In this document: one piece after another, positions 22,032 to 32,326 of the stretch
How the letters are laid out: each line of letters starts with the position of its first letter
How positions within the stretch are numbered: position 1 is the first letter of the stretch
DNA from: Arthrobacter wenxiniae
GTDB taxonomy: Bacteria > Actinomycetota > Actinomycetes > Actinomycetales > Micrococcaceae
NCBI RefSeq assembly: GCF_013376105.1
Contig: NZ_JAAMFM010000040.1
Coordinates: 1 to 36,329, forward strand
Length of the DNA stretch: 36,329 nucleotides
Direction of reading: 5' to 3'
Notes under the pieces: model-generated
The model's database searches: none
Told to the model about the DNA's origin: nothing
The model's input: only the letters and a program-made list of their open reading frames with translations
Translations under genes and position numbers: made by a program

Positions 22032-22400
22032 GTGATTCAGCAGGAGTCGCGGCTTAAGGTCGCCGACAACACGGGTGCCAAGGAAATCTTGACCATCCGC
22101 GTTCTCGGTGGATCCGGGCGCCGCTACGCAGGCATTGGCGACACCATTGTCGCAACCGTCAAGGATGCAATTCCCGGCGGAAACGTGAAGAAGGGTGACG
22201 TCGTCAAGGCTGTCATCGTTCGCACCAAGAAGGAACGCCGCCGTGCGGATGGTTCCTACATCAAGTTCGACGAGAACGCCGCCGTGCTTCTCAAGAACGA
22301 CGGGGACCCCCGCGGTACCCGTATCTTCGGCCCGGTTGGCCGTGAACTTCGGGACAAGAAGTTCATGAAGATCATCTCGTTGGCTCCGGAGGTGCTGTAG
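22032..22400 (+). CDS. rplN: 50S ribosomal protein L14
   Basis: L14 (122 residues) forms part of the subunit interface and binds silencing factor RsfS. GTG 22032 gives [18 protein letters not shown], the canonical start, with AGGAGA five bases upstream; an in-frame ATG at 21996 would add 12 atypical residues. The C-terminus [16 protein letters not shown] is normal. First gene of the spc transcript. Confidence 0.97.
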   Translation: MIQQESRLKVADNTGAKEILTIRVLGGSGRRYAGIGDTIVATVKDAIPGGNVKKGDVVKAVIVRTKKERRRADGSYIKFDENAAVLLKNDGDPRGTRIFGPVGRELRDKKFMKIISLAPEVL

Positions 22401-22403
22401 CTT

Positions 22404-22766
22404 ATGGCAAAGATCAAGAAGGGTGACCTGGTTCAGGTCATCACAGGTGGCAGGGCCGAACGTGGCGGCGACCGTGGCAAGCAGGGCAAGGTCCTGAAGG
22501 TTTTCCCCGAGGCCAACCGCGTGTTGGTTGAAGGCGTCAACCGTGTCACCAAGCACACGAAGGCCGGCCAGACGGAACGTGGCACCAAGACCGGTGGCAT
22601 TGAAATCGTCGAGGCTCCCATTCACATCTCCAACGTTGCCGTGGTGGACCCGTCCACCAAGAAGCCGACCCGCGTTGGCTACCGCATCGAGACCGTTGAG
22701 CGCGATGGCCGCGAGCGTCAAGTACGCGTCCGCGTTGCCAAGGGCTCGGGGAAGGATCTGGCATGA
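22404..22766 (+). CDS. rplX: 50S ribosomal protein L24
   Basis: L24 (120 residues) initiates 50S assembly. The KOW-type core [27 protein letters not shown] and the following VNRVTKHTK are present. The ribosome binding site GGAGGTG lies in the end of rplN. The stop overlaps the rplE start as ATGA. Confidence 0.97.
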   Translation: MAKIKKGDLVQVITGGRAERGGDRGKQGKVLKVFPEANRVLVEGVNRVTKHTKAGQTERGTKTGGIEIVEAPIHISNVAVVDPSTKKPTRVGYRIETVERDGRERQVRVRVAKGSGKDLA

Positions 22767-23347
22767 GCGCCGCAGTTGCAGAGAACACGCCCAAGGTCTC
22801 GCCTCGCCTGAAGACCCGCTACGCAGCGGAAATCAAGGCGACGCTGACGCAGGAATTCGGTTACACGAACGTCAACCAGGTTCCGCGCCTGGTCAAGGTC
22901 GTTGTCAACATGGGTGTTGGAGATGCCGCCAAGGACTCCAAGATCATTGACGGCGCCGTCCGCGACCTCACAGCCATCACCGGCCAGAAGCCACAGGTTT
23001 CCAAGGCCCGCAAGTCGATCGCACAGTTCAAGCTGCGCGAAGGCATGCCGATCGGCTGCCACGCCACGCTGCGTGGGGACCGCATGTGGGAATTCCTCGA
23101 CCGTCTGGTCACGCTGGCACTGCCCCGTATCCGCGATTTCCGCGGCCTGAGCGGCAAGCAGTTTGACGGCAACGGCAACTACACCTTCGGTCTGACCGAA
23201 CAGGTTATGTTCCACGAGATCGACCAGGACGCCATTGACCGCGTACGCGGCATGGACATCACCGTCGTGACCACGGCCAAGACCGACAACGAAGGCCGCG
23301 CGCTGCTCAAGGCGCTTGGCTTCCCGTTCAAATCCGAAGATAACTGA
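22763..23347 (+). CDS. rplE: 50S ribosomal protein L5
   Basis: L5 (194 residues) binds 5S rRNA and contacts the P-site tRNA. Typical segments are [38 protein letters not shown] and [21 protein letters not shown] short extra N-terminal arm precedes the core, as in related species. ATG overlaps the rplX stop (ATGA). No rpsN/rpsZ gene follows; the next 103 bases up to rpsH hold no reading frame for S14. Confidence 0.97.
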   Translation: MSAAVAENTPKVSPRLKTRYAAEIKATLTQEFGYTNVNQVPRLVKVVVNMGVGDAAKDSKIIDGAVRDLTAITGQKPQVSKARKSIAQFKLREGMPIGCHATLRGDRMWEFLDRLVTLALPRIRDFRGLSGKQFDGNGNYTFGLTEQVMFHEIDQDAIDRVRGMDITVVTTAKTDNEGRALLKALGFPFKSEDN

Positions 23348-23450
23348 TCTACGTAAAAGGTCCGTTCCGTGGGTGGAGCCGGGTGCGACGTAATGTCGAC
23401 ACGCCCAGTCCACGCGAAGGAAACCGTTACGAGGAAGGGCAAGCGCCCAA

Positions 23451-23849
23451 ATGACAATGACTGATCCTGTCGCAGACATGCTTACGCGTCTGCGCAACGC
23501 AAACTCGGCACACCACGACACCGTGTCCATGCCGTTTAGCAAGCTCAAGGGCCACATCGCCGACATCCTCAAGGCACAGGGCTACATTGCTGCCTGGAAG
23601 GTCGAAGACGCCGAGGTCGGCAAGAAGATGACCATCGACCTGAAGTACGGCCCCAGCCGCGAGCGTTCAATCGCCGGCCTGCGCCGAATCTCCAAGCCGG
23701 GACTGCGCGTTTACGCAAAGTCCACGAACCTCCCCAACGTGTTGGGCGGTTTGGGTGTCGCCATCCTGTCGACGTCGTCCGGTCTGCTGACCGACCGCCA
23801 GGCTGCCAAGAAGGGCGTGGGTGGGGAAGTCCTCGCCTACGTCTGGTAG
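23451..23849 (+). CDS. rpsH: 30S ribosomal protein S8
   Basis: S8 (132 residues) is a primary binder of the 16S central domain and autoregulates the spc operon in E. coli. The start [18 protein letters not shown] and the C-terminal segment [24 protein letters not shown] are canonical. Two in-frame ATGs (23451 and 23457) are possible; the first matches the usual length. Confidence 0.97.
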   Translation: MTMTDPVADMLTRLRNANSAHHDTVSMPFSKLKGHIADILKAQGYIAAWKVEDAEVGKKMTIDLKYGPSRERSIAGLRRISKPGLRVYAKSTNLPNVLGGLGVAILSTSSGLLTDRQAAKKGVGGEVLAYVW

Positions 23850-23869
23850 TAGAGAGAAGGGAAAGAATA

Positions 23870-24406
23870 ATGTCACGTATTGGACGTCTCCCCATCTCCG
23901 TGCCTGCCGGCGTCGAGGTCAAGATTGAAGACAGCCTCGTTTCCGTCAAGGGCCCGAAGGGAACGCTGGAGCACAATGTTGCCAGCCCCATCACGGTAGC
24001 TCTCGAAGAGAACACCATCACGGTTTCCCGCCCCAACGATGAGCGCGCATCACGCTCGCTCCACGGCCTGACCCGCACCCTCATTGACAACCTGATCATC
24101 GGTGTCACGCAGGGTTACGAGAAGAAGCTGGAAATTGTTGGTACCGGTTACCGCGTAGCCGCCAAGGGCGCAAACCTTGAGTTTGCGCTCGGCTTCAGCC
24201 ACCCCGTTGTGGTCGAGGCACCGGCCGGCATCACCCTGACGGTTGAGGGCCCCACCAAGCTCTCCGTCGCAGGCATTGACAAGCAGCAGGTGGGCGAAGT
24301 TGCTGCCAACATCCGCAAGCTGCGCAAGCCCGACCCTTACAAGGGCAAGGGCGTTCGCTACGCAGGCGAGATCATCCGCCGCAAGGTCGGAAAGGCTGGT
24401 AAGTAA
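23870..24406 (+). CDS. rplF: 50S ribosomal protein L6
   Basis: L6 (178 residues) has two repeated domains and lies near the factor-binding site. It starts [17 protein letters not shown] and contains [11 protein letters not shown] and, near the end, [16 protein letters not shown]. Its tail RRKVGKAGK is basic, as usual. Only two bases separate it from rplR. Confidence 0.97.
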   Translation: MSRIGRLPISVPAGVEVKIEDSLVSVKGPKGTLEHNVASPITVALEENTITVSRPNDERASRSLHGLTRTLIDNLIIGVTQGYEKKLEIVGTGYRVAAKGANLEFALGFSHPVVVEAPAGITLTVEGPTKLSVAGIDKQQVGEVAANIRKLRKPDPYKGKGVRYAGEIIRRKVGKAGK

Positions 24407-24408
24407 CC

Positions 24409-24780
24409 ATGGCACTGTCCGTAAGAGGAAAGTCCAAGGCCGCAGCACGCGGCCGTCGCCACCTGCGCGTTCGCAAGCGCATCAGTGGCACCACCGTGCG
24501 ACCCCGTCTGGTGGTCAACCGTTCTGCCCGTCACATCTTTGTGCAGGTCATCGACGACACCCAGGGGCTGACCCTGGCGTCGGCCTCGACCCTGGAAGCA
24601 GACCTGCGCACCTTTGACGGTGACAAGACCGCCAAGGCCAAGCGTGTTGGCGAGCTCGTCGCCGAGCGTGCCAAGGCTGCCGGCATTGACGCTGTGGTGT
24701 TCGACCGTGGCGGCAACCGCTACCACGGTCGCGTTGCAGCCGTCGCCGACGGCGCACGCGAAGGCGGTCTGGCACTGTGA
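24409..24780 (+). CDS. rplR: 50S ribosomal protein L18
   Basis: L18 (123 residues) binds 5S rRNA together with L5. The core [20 protein letters not shown] and the C-terminal [24 protein letters not shown] are canonical. The stop overlaps a possible GTG start of rpsE at 24777. Confidence 0.97.
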   Translation: MALSVRGKSKAAARGRRHLRVRKRISGTTVRPRLVVNRSARHIFVQVIDDTQGLTLASASTLEADLRTFDGDKTAKAKRVGELVAERAKAAGIDAVVFDRGGNRYHGRVAAVADGAREGGLAL

Positions 24781-24806
24781 CCGAAAACATTAACAAGGAG
24801 AACACT

Positions 24807-25487
24807 GTGTCAGAAGCAACTGCAGCTGACGGTGCGGCTGCCAAGACAGAGACTGCCGCAGCGACCGACGGCGGCCGTGGCCGCGGCGGTCGCGACGGTG
24901 GTCGTGGAGGCCGCGAAGGCGGTCGTGACGGTGGCCGTGGCCGCGGTCGCGACGGCGGCCGCGAGGCCGAGAAGAACCAGTTCATCGAGCGCGTTGTCAA
25001 CATCAACCGCGTTGCCAAGGTGGTCAAGGGTGGCCGTCGCTTCAGCTTCACCGCCCTCGTGATCGTCGGCGACGGCAACGGCATGGTTGGCGTCGGCTAC
25101 GGCAAGGCCAAGGAAGTTCCCGCGGCCATCGCCAAGGGCGTTGAAGAGGCCAAGAAGTCCTTCTTCCGCGTTCCGTTGATCGGCAAGACGGTTCCGCACC
25201 GCGTCCAGGGTGAAGCCGCTGCCGGCGTCGTCCTGCTGCGTCCGGCCGCCGCCGGTACCGGTGTGATCGCCGGAGGTCCGGTGCGCGCCGTACTGGAATG
25301 CGTCGGCATCCACGACGTGCTGTCCAAGTCACTTGGTTCCTCGAACGCCATCAACATTGTTCACGCAACCGTTGATGCGCTCAAGCGCCTGGAAGACCCC
25401 AAGGCTGTCGCGGCCCGCCGCGGACTGCCCTTGGATGAGGTCGCCCCGGATGTGCTGCTGCGCAACATGCAAAAGGCAGGTCTGTAA
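24807..25487 (+). CDS. rpsE: 30S ribosomal protein S5 with an RGG-rich arm
   Basis: S5 helps form the mRNA entry channel and the decoding fidelity centre. The chosen GTG 24807 has AAGGAG six bases upstream and gives 226 residues; GTG 24777, overlapping the rplR stop, would add ten residues but has a poor binding site. The N-terminal arm of about 55 residues is rich in Arg-Gly-Gly repeats, which look like a flexible RNA-binding segment. The S5 core runs from [20 protein letters not shown] through [15 protein letters not shown] to the C-terminal domain with [16 protein letters not shown]. coli S5 has about 166 residues, the difference being almost wholly the arm. Confidence 0.95.
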   Translation: MSEATAADGAAAKTETAAATDGGRGRGGRDGGRGGREGGRDGGRGRGRDGGREAEKNQFIERVVNINRVAKVVKGGRRFSFTALVIVGDGNGMVGVGYGKAKEVPAAIAKGVEEAKKSFFRVPLIGKTVPHRVQGEAAAGVVLLRPAAAGTGVIAGGPVRAVLECVGIHDVLSKSLGSSNAINIVHATVDALKRLEDPKAVAARRGLPLDEVAPDVLLRNMQKAGL

Positions 25488-25699
25488 TGACGACACCGAA
25501 GAACATTCAGCCTTCCGACGCGAAGCTGAAAATCACGCAGACCAGGTCCGTCATTGGCGGCAAGCAGAACCAGAAGGACACCCTTCGCTCACTGGGCCTG
25601 AAGCACATCGGCGACTCCGTCGTCCGTACGGCTGACGCAGTGACCGCGGGCATGATCAACACGGTTCCGCACCTGGTAAAGGTTGAGGAGGCGAAGTAA
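25487..25699 (+). CDS. rpmD: 50S ribosomal protein L30
   Basis: L30 (70 residues) is a small 50S protein. The core [24 protein letters not shown] and the end [13 protein letters not shown] are canonical; about ten extra residues precede it. The start overlaps the rpsE stop by one base (TAATG). Confidence 0.96.
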   Translation: MTTPKNIQPSDAKLKITQTRSVIGGKQNQKDTLRSLGLKHIGDSVVRTADAVTAGMINTVPHLVKVEEAK

Positions 25700-25700
25700 A

Positions 25701-26183
25701 GTGGCTGCTGAAAAGAAGTCTGTGGAAACTGCCGAGAAGCAGAATGCACTGAAGGTTCACCACCTGCGCCCGGCGCCGGGCGCCAAGACGGCTAAAACCC
25801 GTGTTGGCCGCGGTGAAGGTTCAAAGGGCAAGACTGCCGGCCGTGGTACGAAGGGTACCAAGGCCCGCTACCAGATCAAGGCCGGCTTTGCCGGCGGCCA
25901 GTTGCCGCTGCACATGCGCCTGCCGAAGCTGCGTGGCTTCAAGAACCCGTTCCGCGTGGAGTTCCAGGTTGTCAACCTGGACAGGCTGAGCGAGCTCTTC
26001 CCCGAGGGTGGCGTTGTCACCGTCGAGGCCCTGGTTGAAAAGGGCGCCGTTCGCAAGAACCAGCCCGTCAAGGTGCTCGGGACCGGTGACATCACCGTCA
26101 AGGTTGACGTCACGGCCCACGCATTCTCGACCAGCGCAGCGGAAAAGATCACTGCTGCAGGTGGCTCGACCACCGAACTCTAA
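25701..26183 (+). CDS. rplO: 50S ribosomal protein L15
   Basis: L15 (160 residues) is a late-assembling protein that penetrates the 50S core. The segment [20 protein letters not shown] followed by [10 protein letters not shown] is the family signature. GTG 25701 gives [18 protein letters not shown], with GGAGG nine bases upstream; the frame is open further upstream into rpmD, but with an unlikely start. Last gene of the spc ribosomal block, followed by a strong terminator instead of running straight into secY. Confidence 0.96.
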   Translation: MAAEKKSVETAEKQNALKVHHLRPAPGAKTAKTRVGRGEGSKGKTAGRGTKGTKARYQIKAGFAGGQLPLHMRLPKLRGFKNPFRVEFQVVNLDRLSELFPEGGVVTVEALVEKGAVRKNQPVKVLGTGDITVKVDVTAHAFSTSAAEKITAAGGSTTEL

Positions 26184-26216
26184 ACAGTTCACAAAAATGC
26201 GCACATCTGGCGATTA

Positions 26217-26262
26217 GACTCCTGGTGGGCGGAGCTCATGTTCCGCCCGCCAGGAGTCTTTT
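26217..26262 (+). terminator. Terminator after rplO
   Basis: A 17-bp stem is formed by 26217-26233 (GACTCCTGGTGGGCGGA) and 26242-26258, with one G-T wobble, followed directly by TTTT (26259-26262). This is a classical intrinsic terminator. Confidence 0.93.
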
Positions 26263-26307
26263 GCCTCTCCTGCCACAACCGGTGCGACCGTCGGGCGGCG
26301 CCGCGGG

Positions 26308-26338
26308 TTTCAGTGCGGGCCAGATCACCCGCTAGAAT
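26308..26338 (+). promoter_or_regulatory. Candidate secY promoter
   Basis: TAGAAT (26333-26338) is a good -10 element. TTTCAG or TTCAGT near 26308-26314 is a weak -35 with an 18-19 base gap. It lies between the rplO terminator and secY. Confidence 0.45.
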
Positions 26339-26394
26339 CTTTCCTTGGGTTCACTTGCGAACCTTACTTTTCTCTCTACCTATCAGGAGGACGC

Positions 26395-27716
<1,322 letters not shown>

Positions 27717-27720
<4 letters not shown>

Positions 27721-28286
27721 CAAGAATGCTGATCATTGGACCTCCCGGGTCGGGAAAAGGAACGCAGGCGGAACGCATCTGTGCCGAGCTGGCCATTGTT
27801 GCCATCTCCACGGGCGACATCTTCCGTGCCAACGTCAAGGGTGAAACCCCGTTGGGCCTGGAAGCGAAGCAGTACATGGACAATGGCGACTTCGTTCCCG
27901 ACAGCGTGACCAACCGGATGGTTCGTGACCGGCTCGCCCAGGACGACGTCACCGACGGCTTCCTCCTGGACGGTTATCCCCGTACCACGGCGCAGGTCGA
28001 CGAGCTCGACGACATCCTTGCCACGGCCGGCGTCGCGCTTGACGTAGTTGTCCAACTGACGGCCGACGACGAGGAACTCGTCAAGCGCCTCCTCGGCCGC
28101 GCCCGCGACGCGGGCCGCAGCGACGACAACGAAAAGGTCATCCGTCACCGCCTGGACCTTTACCGCGAGCAGACCGAAGTTGTGGTTGCCCGCTACGCCG
28201 AGCGTGGCATCCTGGCCAAGGTCGACGGGCTGGGCGATATCGACGATGTCACTGCCCGCATCATGGACGCCGTCAAGAACGCCTAG
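27717..28286 (+). CDS. adk: Adenylate kinase
   Basis: Adenylate kinase (189 residues) interconverts ATP plus AMP and two ADP. The P-loop GPPGSGKGT is at 8-16, the AMP-binding STGDIFR and DGYPRT segments are present, and the LID region is the short form (GRARDAGRSDDNEKVIRHRL) without zinc-binding cysteines. ATG overlaps the secY stop by four bases, so translation is probably coupled. Confidence 0.97.
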
Positions 28287-28398
28287 TCCAGACAGACAGG
28301 CCTCCCCGGCACGCCACGGCGTGACATGAACGGGAGGAAGGGCTCCTTCCCGATGACGGGAGGGGGCCCTCGAACTTTTCCAGTGAAGGGATCCCGCC

Positions 28399-29235
28399 AT
28401 GGCATTGCGCCAGCAACGGATTGAGTACAAGACCATCGACCAGATGCGCACGATGCATCGCAGCGGACTCATACTCGACGACGCCCTGAACCAGGTGGTG
28501 GCCGCCGCCGCCCCCGGCGTGACCACGGCCGAACTTGACTCGCTCTTCGCCGGGCTGCTGAAAAAGGCTGGCGCCACCTCCAACTTTCTGGGCTACTACG
28601 ACTACCCGGCCACCATCTGCACGTCCGTCAACGAGGTGGTGGTCCACGGGATCCCCGGCGAGAGGGAGCTGAAGGCCGGCGACGTGCTGTCCGTCGACGG
28701 CGGCGCCATTGTGGAAGGCTGGCACTCCGACTCCGCCCGCACGGTCATTGTGGGCGGCCCCGACGCCGAGGACCCGGCCGACCGCCGCCTGAGCGACGTC
28801 ACCGAGGAGTCCATGTGGCGCGGCATCGCTGCGATGGCCACGGCCAAGTACGTGGGCGACATTGGCGACGCCATCGACGACTACGTCACCTCGCAGCCGG
28901 GCAAGCCGCTGGGAATCCTCGAAGACTATGTGGGCCACGGCATCGGATCCGCCATGCACATGGCTCCCGACGTGCTCAACTACAGCTCCAAACACCGCGG
29001 CCCCAAGCTCAAGCCCGGCATGTGCCTGGCCATCGAACCCATGCTGGTCCGCGGCGGCCTGGAAACCAGGACCCTCCCCGATAATTGGACGGTCGTGACG
29101 GAGGACGGGGCACGCGCCGCCCATTGGGAGCATTCCGTGGCCGTCCATCCCCAGGGCATCTGGGTGCTGACCGCGCCCGACGGTGGGGCGGGGCGCCTTG
29201 CGCCCTTGGGCGTCACCCCCGTGCCTCTGGGCTAG
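28399..29235 (+). CDS. map: Methionine aminopeptidase, type I
   Basis: The enzyme removes the initiator methionine from nascent proteins. The 278 residues contain H83 and the five metal ligands D100 (SVDGG), D111 (HSDSA), H180 (YVGHGIG), E213 (AIEP) and E244 (AAHWEHSVAV). The last 25 or so residues, GGAGRLAPLGVTPVPLG, are a short extra tail. ATG 28399 follows the weak site AAGGGA. A gap of 112 bases with a small GGAAGG/CCTTCC hairpin separates it from adk, so expression may be tuned apart from secY-adk. Confidence 0.96.
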   Translation: MALRQQRIEYKTIDQMRTMHRSGLILDDALNQVVAAAAPGVTTAELDSLFAGLLKKAGATSNFLGYYDYPATICTSVNEVVVHGIPGERELKAGDVLSVDGGAIVEGWHSDSARTVIVGGPDAEDPADRRLSDVTEESMWRGIAAMATAKYVGDIGDAIDDYVTSQPGKPLGILEDYVGHGIGSAMHMAPDVLNYSSKHRGPKLKPGMCLAIEPMLVRGGLETRTLPDNWTVVTEDGARAAHWEHSVAVHPQGIWVLTAPDGGAGRLAPLGVTPVPLG

Positions 29236-29248
29236 GCGCCCGGCGAAC

Positions 29249-29289
29249 GTGCCACGGTCCCGGCGTTGCCTTTGCCGGGACCATGGCAC
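29249..29289 (+). terminator. Terminator-like hairpin after map
   Basis: GTGCCACGGTCCCGGC (29249-29264) pairs with GCCGGGACCATGGCAC (29274-29289) with a single mismatch and a nine-base loop. There is no T-tract. Confidence 0.65.
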
Positions 29290-29455
29290 AACCGTTTGAC
29301 GTCCCGCTTCCCTCCGCCCACATCGCCTGCACCCAGGGACGAACGTCGCTGCCTGCTGTGGTTCCTGGGGCCGCGGACGGGACCGCCACCGGCTGCCTGG
29401 CTGTGCGCACCGGCGCCGACATGACGCCGTTGCCGGCTCCCGCCTCCGCGCCCGG

Positions 29456-29497
29456 CCCCCACATCCGCGCCCGGTGGACCGGGCGCGGATGTGGGGG
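29456..29497. terminator. 19-bp perfect hairpin upstream of the P1 peptidase gene
   Basis: The arms 29456-29474 and 29479-29497 (CCGGGCGCGGATGTGGGGG) are perfectly complementary over 19 bases, with loop TGGA. A short T-run (ATTTTA) comes several bases later. It may be a second terminator for the map unit or a folded element in the peptidase leader. Confidence 0.65.
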
Positions 29498-29602
29498 ACA
29501 GGCGCATTTTAGGCGGTGGCGGATCCGCCGGGCCGCAATGCTGCAGTTCCGGACTAGCATGGTCGGGACGGCCATTCACGTACCCCTCCAGGAGGACATG
29601 CC

Positions 29603-30547
29603 ATGACTGAGGGTTCCATCACGGACGTTCCCGGCATCAGGGTGGGGCAGGCACAGCGCCGCGGCGACGGCTGGCTGACGGGCGTCACTGTGGTGCTGCC
29701 GCCCCCGGGCACGATCGGCTCCGTGGACGTCCGCGGCGGCGGACCCGGGACGCACGAAACCGACGCGCTGGACCCCACCACCCTGGTTCCCACCGTGGAC
29801 GCCGTGGTGCTGGCCGGCGGCAGCGCCTACGGGCTGGCGGCGGCCGGCGGCGTGCAGCGCTGGTGCGAGGAAAACGGACGCGGCTTCCCGGTACCTGGCG
29901 GCGTGGTGCCGATCGTCCCCGCCGCGGCGATCTTTGACCTGGGCCGCGGCGGGGACTTCACGGCACGGCCCGACGCCGGGATGGGGTACGAGGCTGCCCT
30001 CGACGCGGCGGCCGGGGGCGGGGGTGCCGCCGTCGAACGCGGGAACGCGGGGGCGGGCACGGGCGCGGCCATCGGCGCGGGGACCTTCAAGGGCGGGCTG
30101 GGTACCTCTTCGGTCCGGCTGGCGGGGGATAACGGCGAAGTTGTGGTTGGGGCCCTGGCCGTGGTCAACGCGGCCGGGGTGCCGTGGCACCCGGGTGCCG
30201 TCCCGCCGCCGTCTGGGGAGGGGTTGAACACCACACTGGTGGTGGTGGCAACGAACGCCGGCCTGAGCGTTGCCGAGGCGAAGCGGACGGCTACGGCCGC
30301 GCACGCCGGCATGGCCCGTGCCCTGAACCCGGTCCACACGTTGGCCGACGGCGACACCGTCTTCACGCTGGCAACCGGTCAGGTGACCTTGGCCGTCAAT
30401 CCACAGCGGCCCGCCGCCGCCATGATCGAGCTGCAAAGTGCGGCAGCGGAGGCCGTGCGGCTGGCGATCCTGGACGGCGTGGCCGCGGCGGTTGGCATCT
30501 CCACGCCGGCCGGCAACTGGCCGCGGTACCCCGAAGCAGGCGTCTGA
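29603..30547 (+). CDS. P1-family (DmpA/NylC-type) self-processing peptidase
   Basis: The family includes the aminopeptidase DmpA, beta-peptidyl aminopeptidase BapA and the nylon-oligomer hydrolase NylC. These precursors cut themselves into two chains, the new N-terminal Ser or Thr being the nucleophile. In the 314 residues the expected site is GLNTTLVVVATNAGL, with cleavage between N209 and T210. The N-terminal ITDVPGIRVGQAQ, the VVLAGGSAYGLAAAGGVQRW segment and GLGTSSVRL also fit. No signal peptide is seen, so it is probably cytoplasmic. ATG 29603 has AGGAGG seven bases upstream. Its place between map and infA is unusual, and its substrate cannot be inferred. Confidence 0.9.
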   Translation: MTEGSITDVPGIRVGQAQRRGDGWLTGVTVVLPPPGTIGSVDVRGGGPGTHETDALDPTTLVPTVDAVVLAGGSAYGLAAAGGVQRWCEENGRGFPVPGGVVPIVPAAAIFDLGRGGDFTARPDAGMGYEAALDAAAGGGGAAVERGNAGAGTGAAIGAGTFKGGLGTSSVRLAGDNGEVVVGALAVVNAAGVPWHPGAVPPPSGEGLNTTLVVVATNAGLSVAEAKRTATAAHAGMARALNPVHTLADGDTVFTLATGQVTLAVNPQRPAAAMIELQSAAAEAVRLAILDGVAAAVGISTPAGNWPRYPEAGV

Positions 30548-30584
30548 GGTCACAGGAGGTCACAGCCGGTGGGCCCGGGGCAAT

Positions 30585-30613
30585 TTAACTTATTTGCGGC
30601 TTTGCCGTAGAGT
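30585..30613 (+). promoter_or_regulatory. Candidate infA promoter
   Basis: TTAACT (30585-30590) and TAGAGT (30608-30613) are 17 bases apart, just after the peptidase gene. The -10 is identical to that proposed for rpsL. The leader to infA would be about 170 bases. Confidence 0.5.
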
Positions 30614-30789
30614 TGGCTGTTGGTTGTCTGTGCCCGCCGTAATTTATGGTGCGCTGCGGTAGCCCGGCGTCAAGCCCGGGCCATCCACCGTGACGCAGGC
30701 GAACAAATATTAGTAGGAAACCCAAAGTCGTCCCGCGTTGTGCCCATTCCGGGTGGAGCCGGGCCGGCGCAACAAAGTTAGCGGAGGAT

Positions 30790-31011
30790 ATGGCCAAGAA
30801 AGACGGGGTCATTGAGATCGAGGGCGTTGTGACTGAAGCGCTGCCCAATGCGATGTTTCGCGTTGAGCTGACGAACAAGCACATCGTTCTTGCCCATATC
30901 TCAGGAAAAATGCGCCAGCACTATATTCGTATCCTTCCTGAGGACCGAGTTGTGGTGGAGCTGAGCCCTTACGACCTCACCCGTGGTCGCATCGTCTACC
31001 GCTACAAATAA
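30790..31011 (+). CDS. infA: Translation initiation factor IF-1
   Basis: IF-1 (73 residues) binds the 30S A site during initiation and has an OB fold. The whole sequence is canonical, from [20 protein letters not shown] to [18 protein letters not shown] 30790 follows GGAGGA directly upstream. First gene of the alpha cluster. Confidence 0.98.
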   Translation: MAKKDGVIEIEGVVTEALPNAMFRVELTNKHIVLAHISGKMRQHYIRILPEDRVVVELSPYDLTRGRIVYRYK

Positions 31012-31040
31012 CCACAACTGCAATCACGCAAAGGAATGCC

Positions 31041-31154
31041 ATGAAGGTCAAGCCGAGCGTCAAGCAGATCTGCGACAAGTGCAAGGTGATTCGCCGTAAC
31101 GGGCGCGTCATGGTGATCTGCGAGAACCCGCGCCACAAGCAGCGCCAGGGCTAA
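31041..31154 (+). CDS. rpmJ: 50S ribosomal protein L36
   Basis: This 37-residue protein is [17 protein letters not shown] and onwards, ending in HKQRQG. The zinc ribbon residues C11, C14, C27 and H32 are all present, so it is the zinc-binding (C+) form. AAAGGAAT precedes the ATG. It lies 29 bases after infA, as in most bacteria. The C+ form is normally used under zinc sufficiency, and a zinc-free paralogue may exist elsewhere. Confidence 0.97.
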   Translation: MKVKPSVKQICDKCKVIRRNGRVMVICENPRHKQRQG

Positions 31155-31339
31155 TCCTTCCCCAGGGGGAAGAAGCCGGGCAGCCGCTCACGCAAGTACA
31201 TAAATAAGGCAGCACAAGTTGGACGAAGGCGGAGCAATCCGCAACCGGCCAACGGACCCCCGGTCGGAGGCCGGGGCCGCACGGTAAATAGTGCGGGTGT
31301 ACTGTCTACGACCTCCGGTTTACACAAGGAGCAGCCACT
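31155..31339. promoter_or_regulatory. rpmJ-rpsM leader with several small hairpins
   Basis: CTTCCCC/GGGGAAG lies just after rpmJ, GCGGA/TCCGC around GCAA near 31230, and CCGCAC/GTGCGG around 31279-31298. The spacing is larger than usual in this operon. Such folds could form a leader or a processing site; no protein could be assigned to it. Confidence 0.3.
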
Positions 31340-31717
31340 ATGGCACGTCTCGCTGGCGTAGACCTTCCCCGCGAAAAGCGGCTGGAAGTAGCGCTTACAT
31401 ACATCTACGGCGTGGGCAAGACCCGTGCAAAAAAAGTTCTGGCAGACACGGGGATCTCACCGGACGTCCGCGTGAAGGACTTGACCGACGCTGAACTCGT
31501 TCAGCTGCGTGACAACATCGAGGGTAACTACAAGGTTGAGGGCGACCTTCGCCGCGAGGTTGCAGCAGATATCCGCCGCAAGGTTGAGATCGGCAGCTAC
31601 CAGGGCATCCGCCACCGCCGCGGCATGCCTGTGCATGGCCAGCGCACGAAGACCAACGCTCGCACCCGCAAGGGACCGAAGCGCACCGTCGCAGGCAAGA
31701 AGAAGGCCGGCCGCTGA
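31340..31717 (+). CDS. rpsM: 30S ribosomal protein S13
   Basis: S13 (125 residues) sits at the top of the 30S head and forms bridges to the 50S subunit. [34 protein letters not shown] and [22 protein letters not shown] are canonical. The basic C-terminal tail that reaches toward the P-site tRNA is present. ATG 31340 follows AAGGAG. Confidence 0.97.
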   Translation: MARLAGVDLPREKRLEVALTYIYGVGKTRAKKVLADTGISPDVRVKDLTDAELVQLRDNIEGNYKVEGDLRREVAADIRRKVEIGSYQGIRHRRGMPVHGQRTKTNARTRKGPKRTVAGKKKAGR

Positions 31718-31764
31718 CATTCAGCGTATGCCGCCGCCCAAATAAACTTTCGTAGGAGAATAAA

Positions 31765-32166
31765 ATGCCCCCAAAGACTCGTGGAGCGGTCCGTAAGCCG
31801 CGTCGCAAGGATAAAAAGAATATTGCGCTGGGCCAGGCGCACATCAAGAGCACCTTTAACAACACCATCGTGTCCATCACGGACCCGAACGGTGCCGTCA
31901 TCTCGTGGGCTTCCGCCGGCGAAGTTGGCTTCAAGGGCTCTCGCAAGTCGACTCCGTACGCCGCACAGATGGCTGCTGAAGCAGCTGCCAAGCGCGCCCA
32001 GGAGCACGGCCTGCGCAAGGTTGACGTTTTTGTAAAGGGTCCGGGCTCGGGCCGCGAAACGGCTATCCGTTCGCTGCAGGCTGCTGGTCTTGAGGTTGGC
32101 TCCATCCAGGATGTCACCCCCAGCGCCCACAACGGCTGCCGTCCGCCCAAGCGCCGTCGCGTCTAA
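31765..32166 (+). CDS. rpsK: 30S ribosomal protein S11
   Basis: S11 (133 residues) lies on the 30S platform. The core [21 protein letters not shown] and the C-terminal [12 protein letters not shown] are canonical. ATG 31765 follows GTAGGAG. In many bacteria rpsD comes next; here rpoA follows after 160 bases, with no S4 frame between. Confidence 0.97.
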   Translation: MPPKTRGAVRKPRRKDKKNIALGQAHIKSTFNNTIVSITDPNGAVISWASAGEVGFKGSRKSTPYAAQMAAEAAAKRAQEHGLRKVDVFVKGPGSGRETAIRSLQAAGLEVGSIQDVTPSAHNGCRPPKRRRV

Positions 32167-32326
32167 CGACACACACCGCCGCAGTGTGAGTTGGCCTTTC
32201 CCGCCGCCTTTGGTCCTAACCAAATGCCCCGGGGAGGGTCAACTCCGCCGCGGTTAAGTCGCCAGCCGCCTTTTCCACTACCTGTGTTGCGTCATATAGC
32301 GGATGCTCGCTGAAAGGAAACCCCCA
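32167..32326. promoter_or_regulatory. rpsK-rpoA spacer
   Basis: This stretch holds small hairpins, for example CACAC/GTGTG near 32172-32188 and TTTGGT/ACCAAA near 32209-32224. It contains no gene. Its length may be what is left after loss or absence of rpsD, or it may serve as an rpoA leader. Confidence 0.3.

Larger units (their letters stand above)
29236..29602. other. Intergenic region between map and the P1 peptidase gene
   Basis: This stretch holds two strong hairpins (29249-29289 and 29456-29497) and, between them, about 165 bases of GC-rich sequence. An ATG at 29283 opens a short frame (MAQPFDVPLP...) that runs through the second hairpin, lacks a binding site and matches no family I know. 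A TAGCAT at 29555-29560 is a weak -10 candidate for the next gene. Confidence 0.55.

Noticed and set aside
29283-29602. Short gene starting MAQPFDVPLP between map and the peptidase gene
   Set aside because: It runs through a 19-bp hairpin, has no binding site and has no recognisable family.
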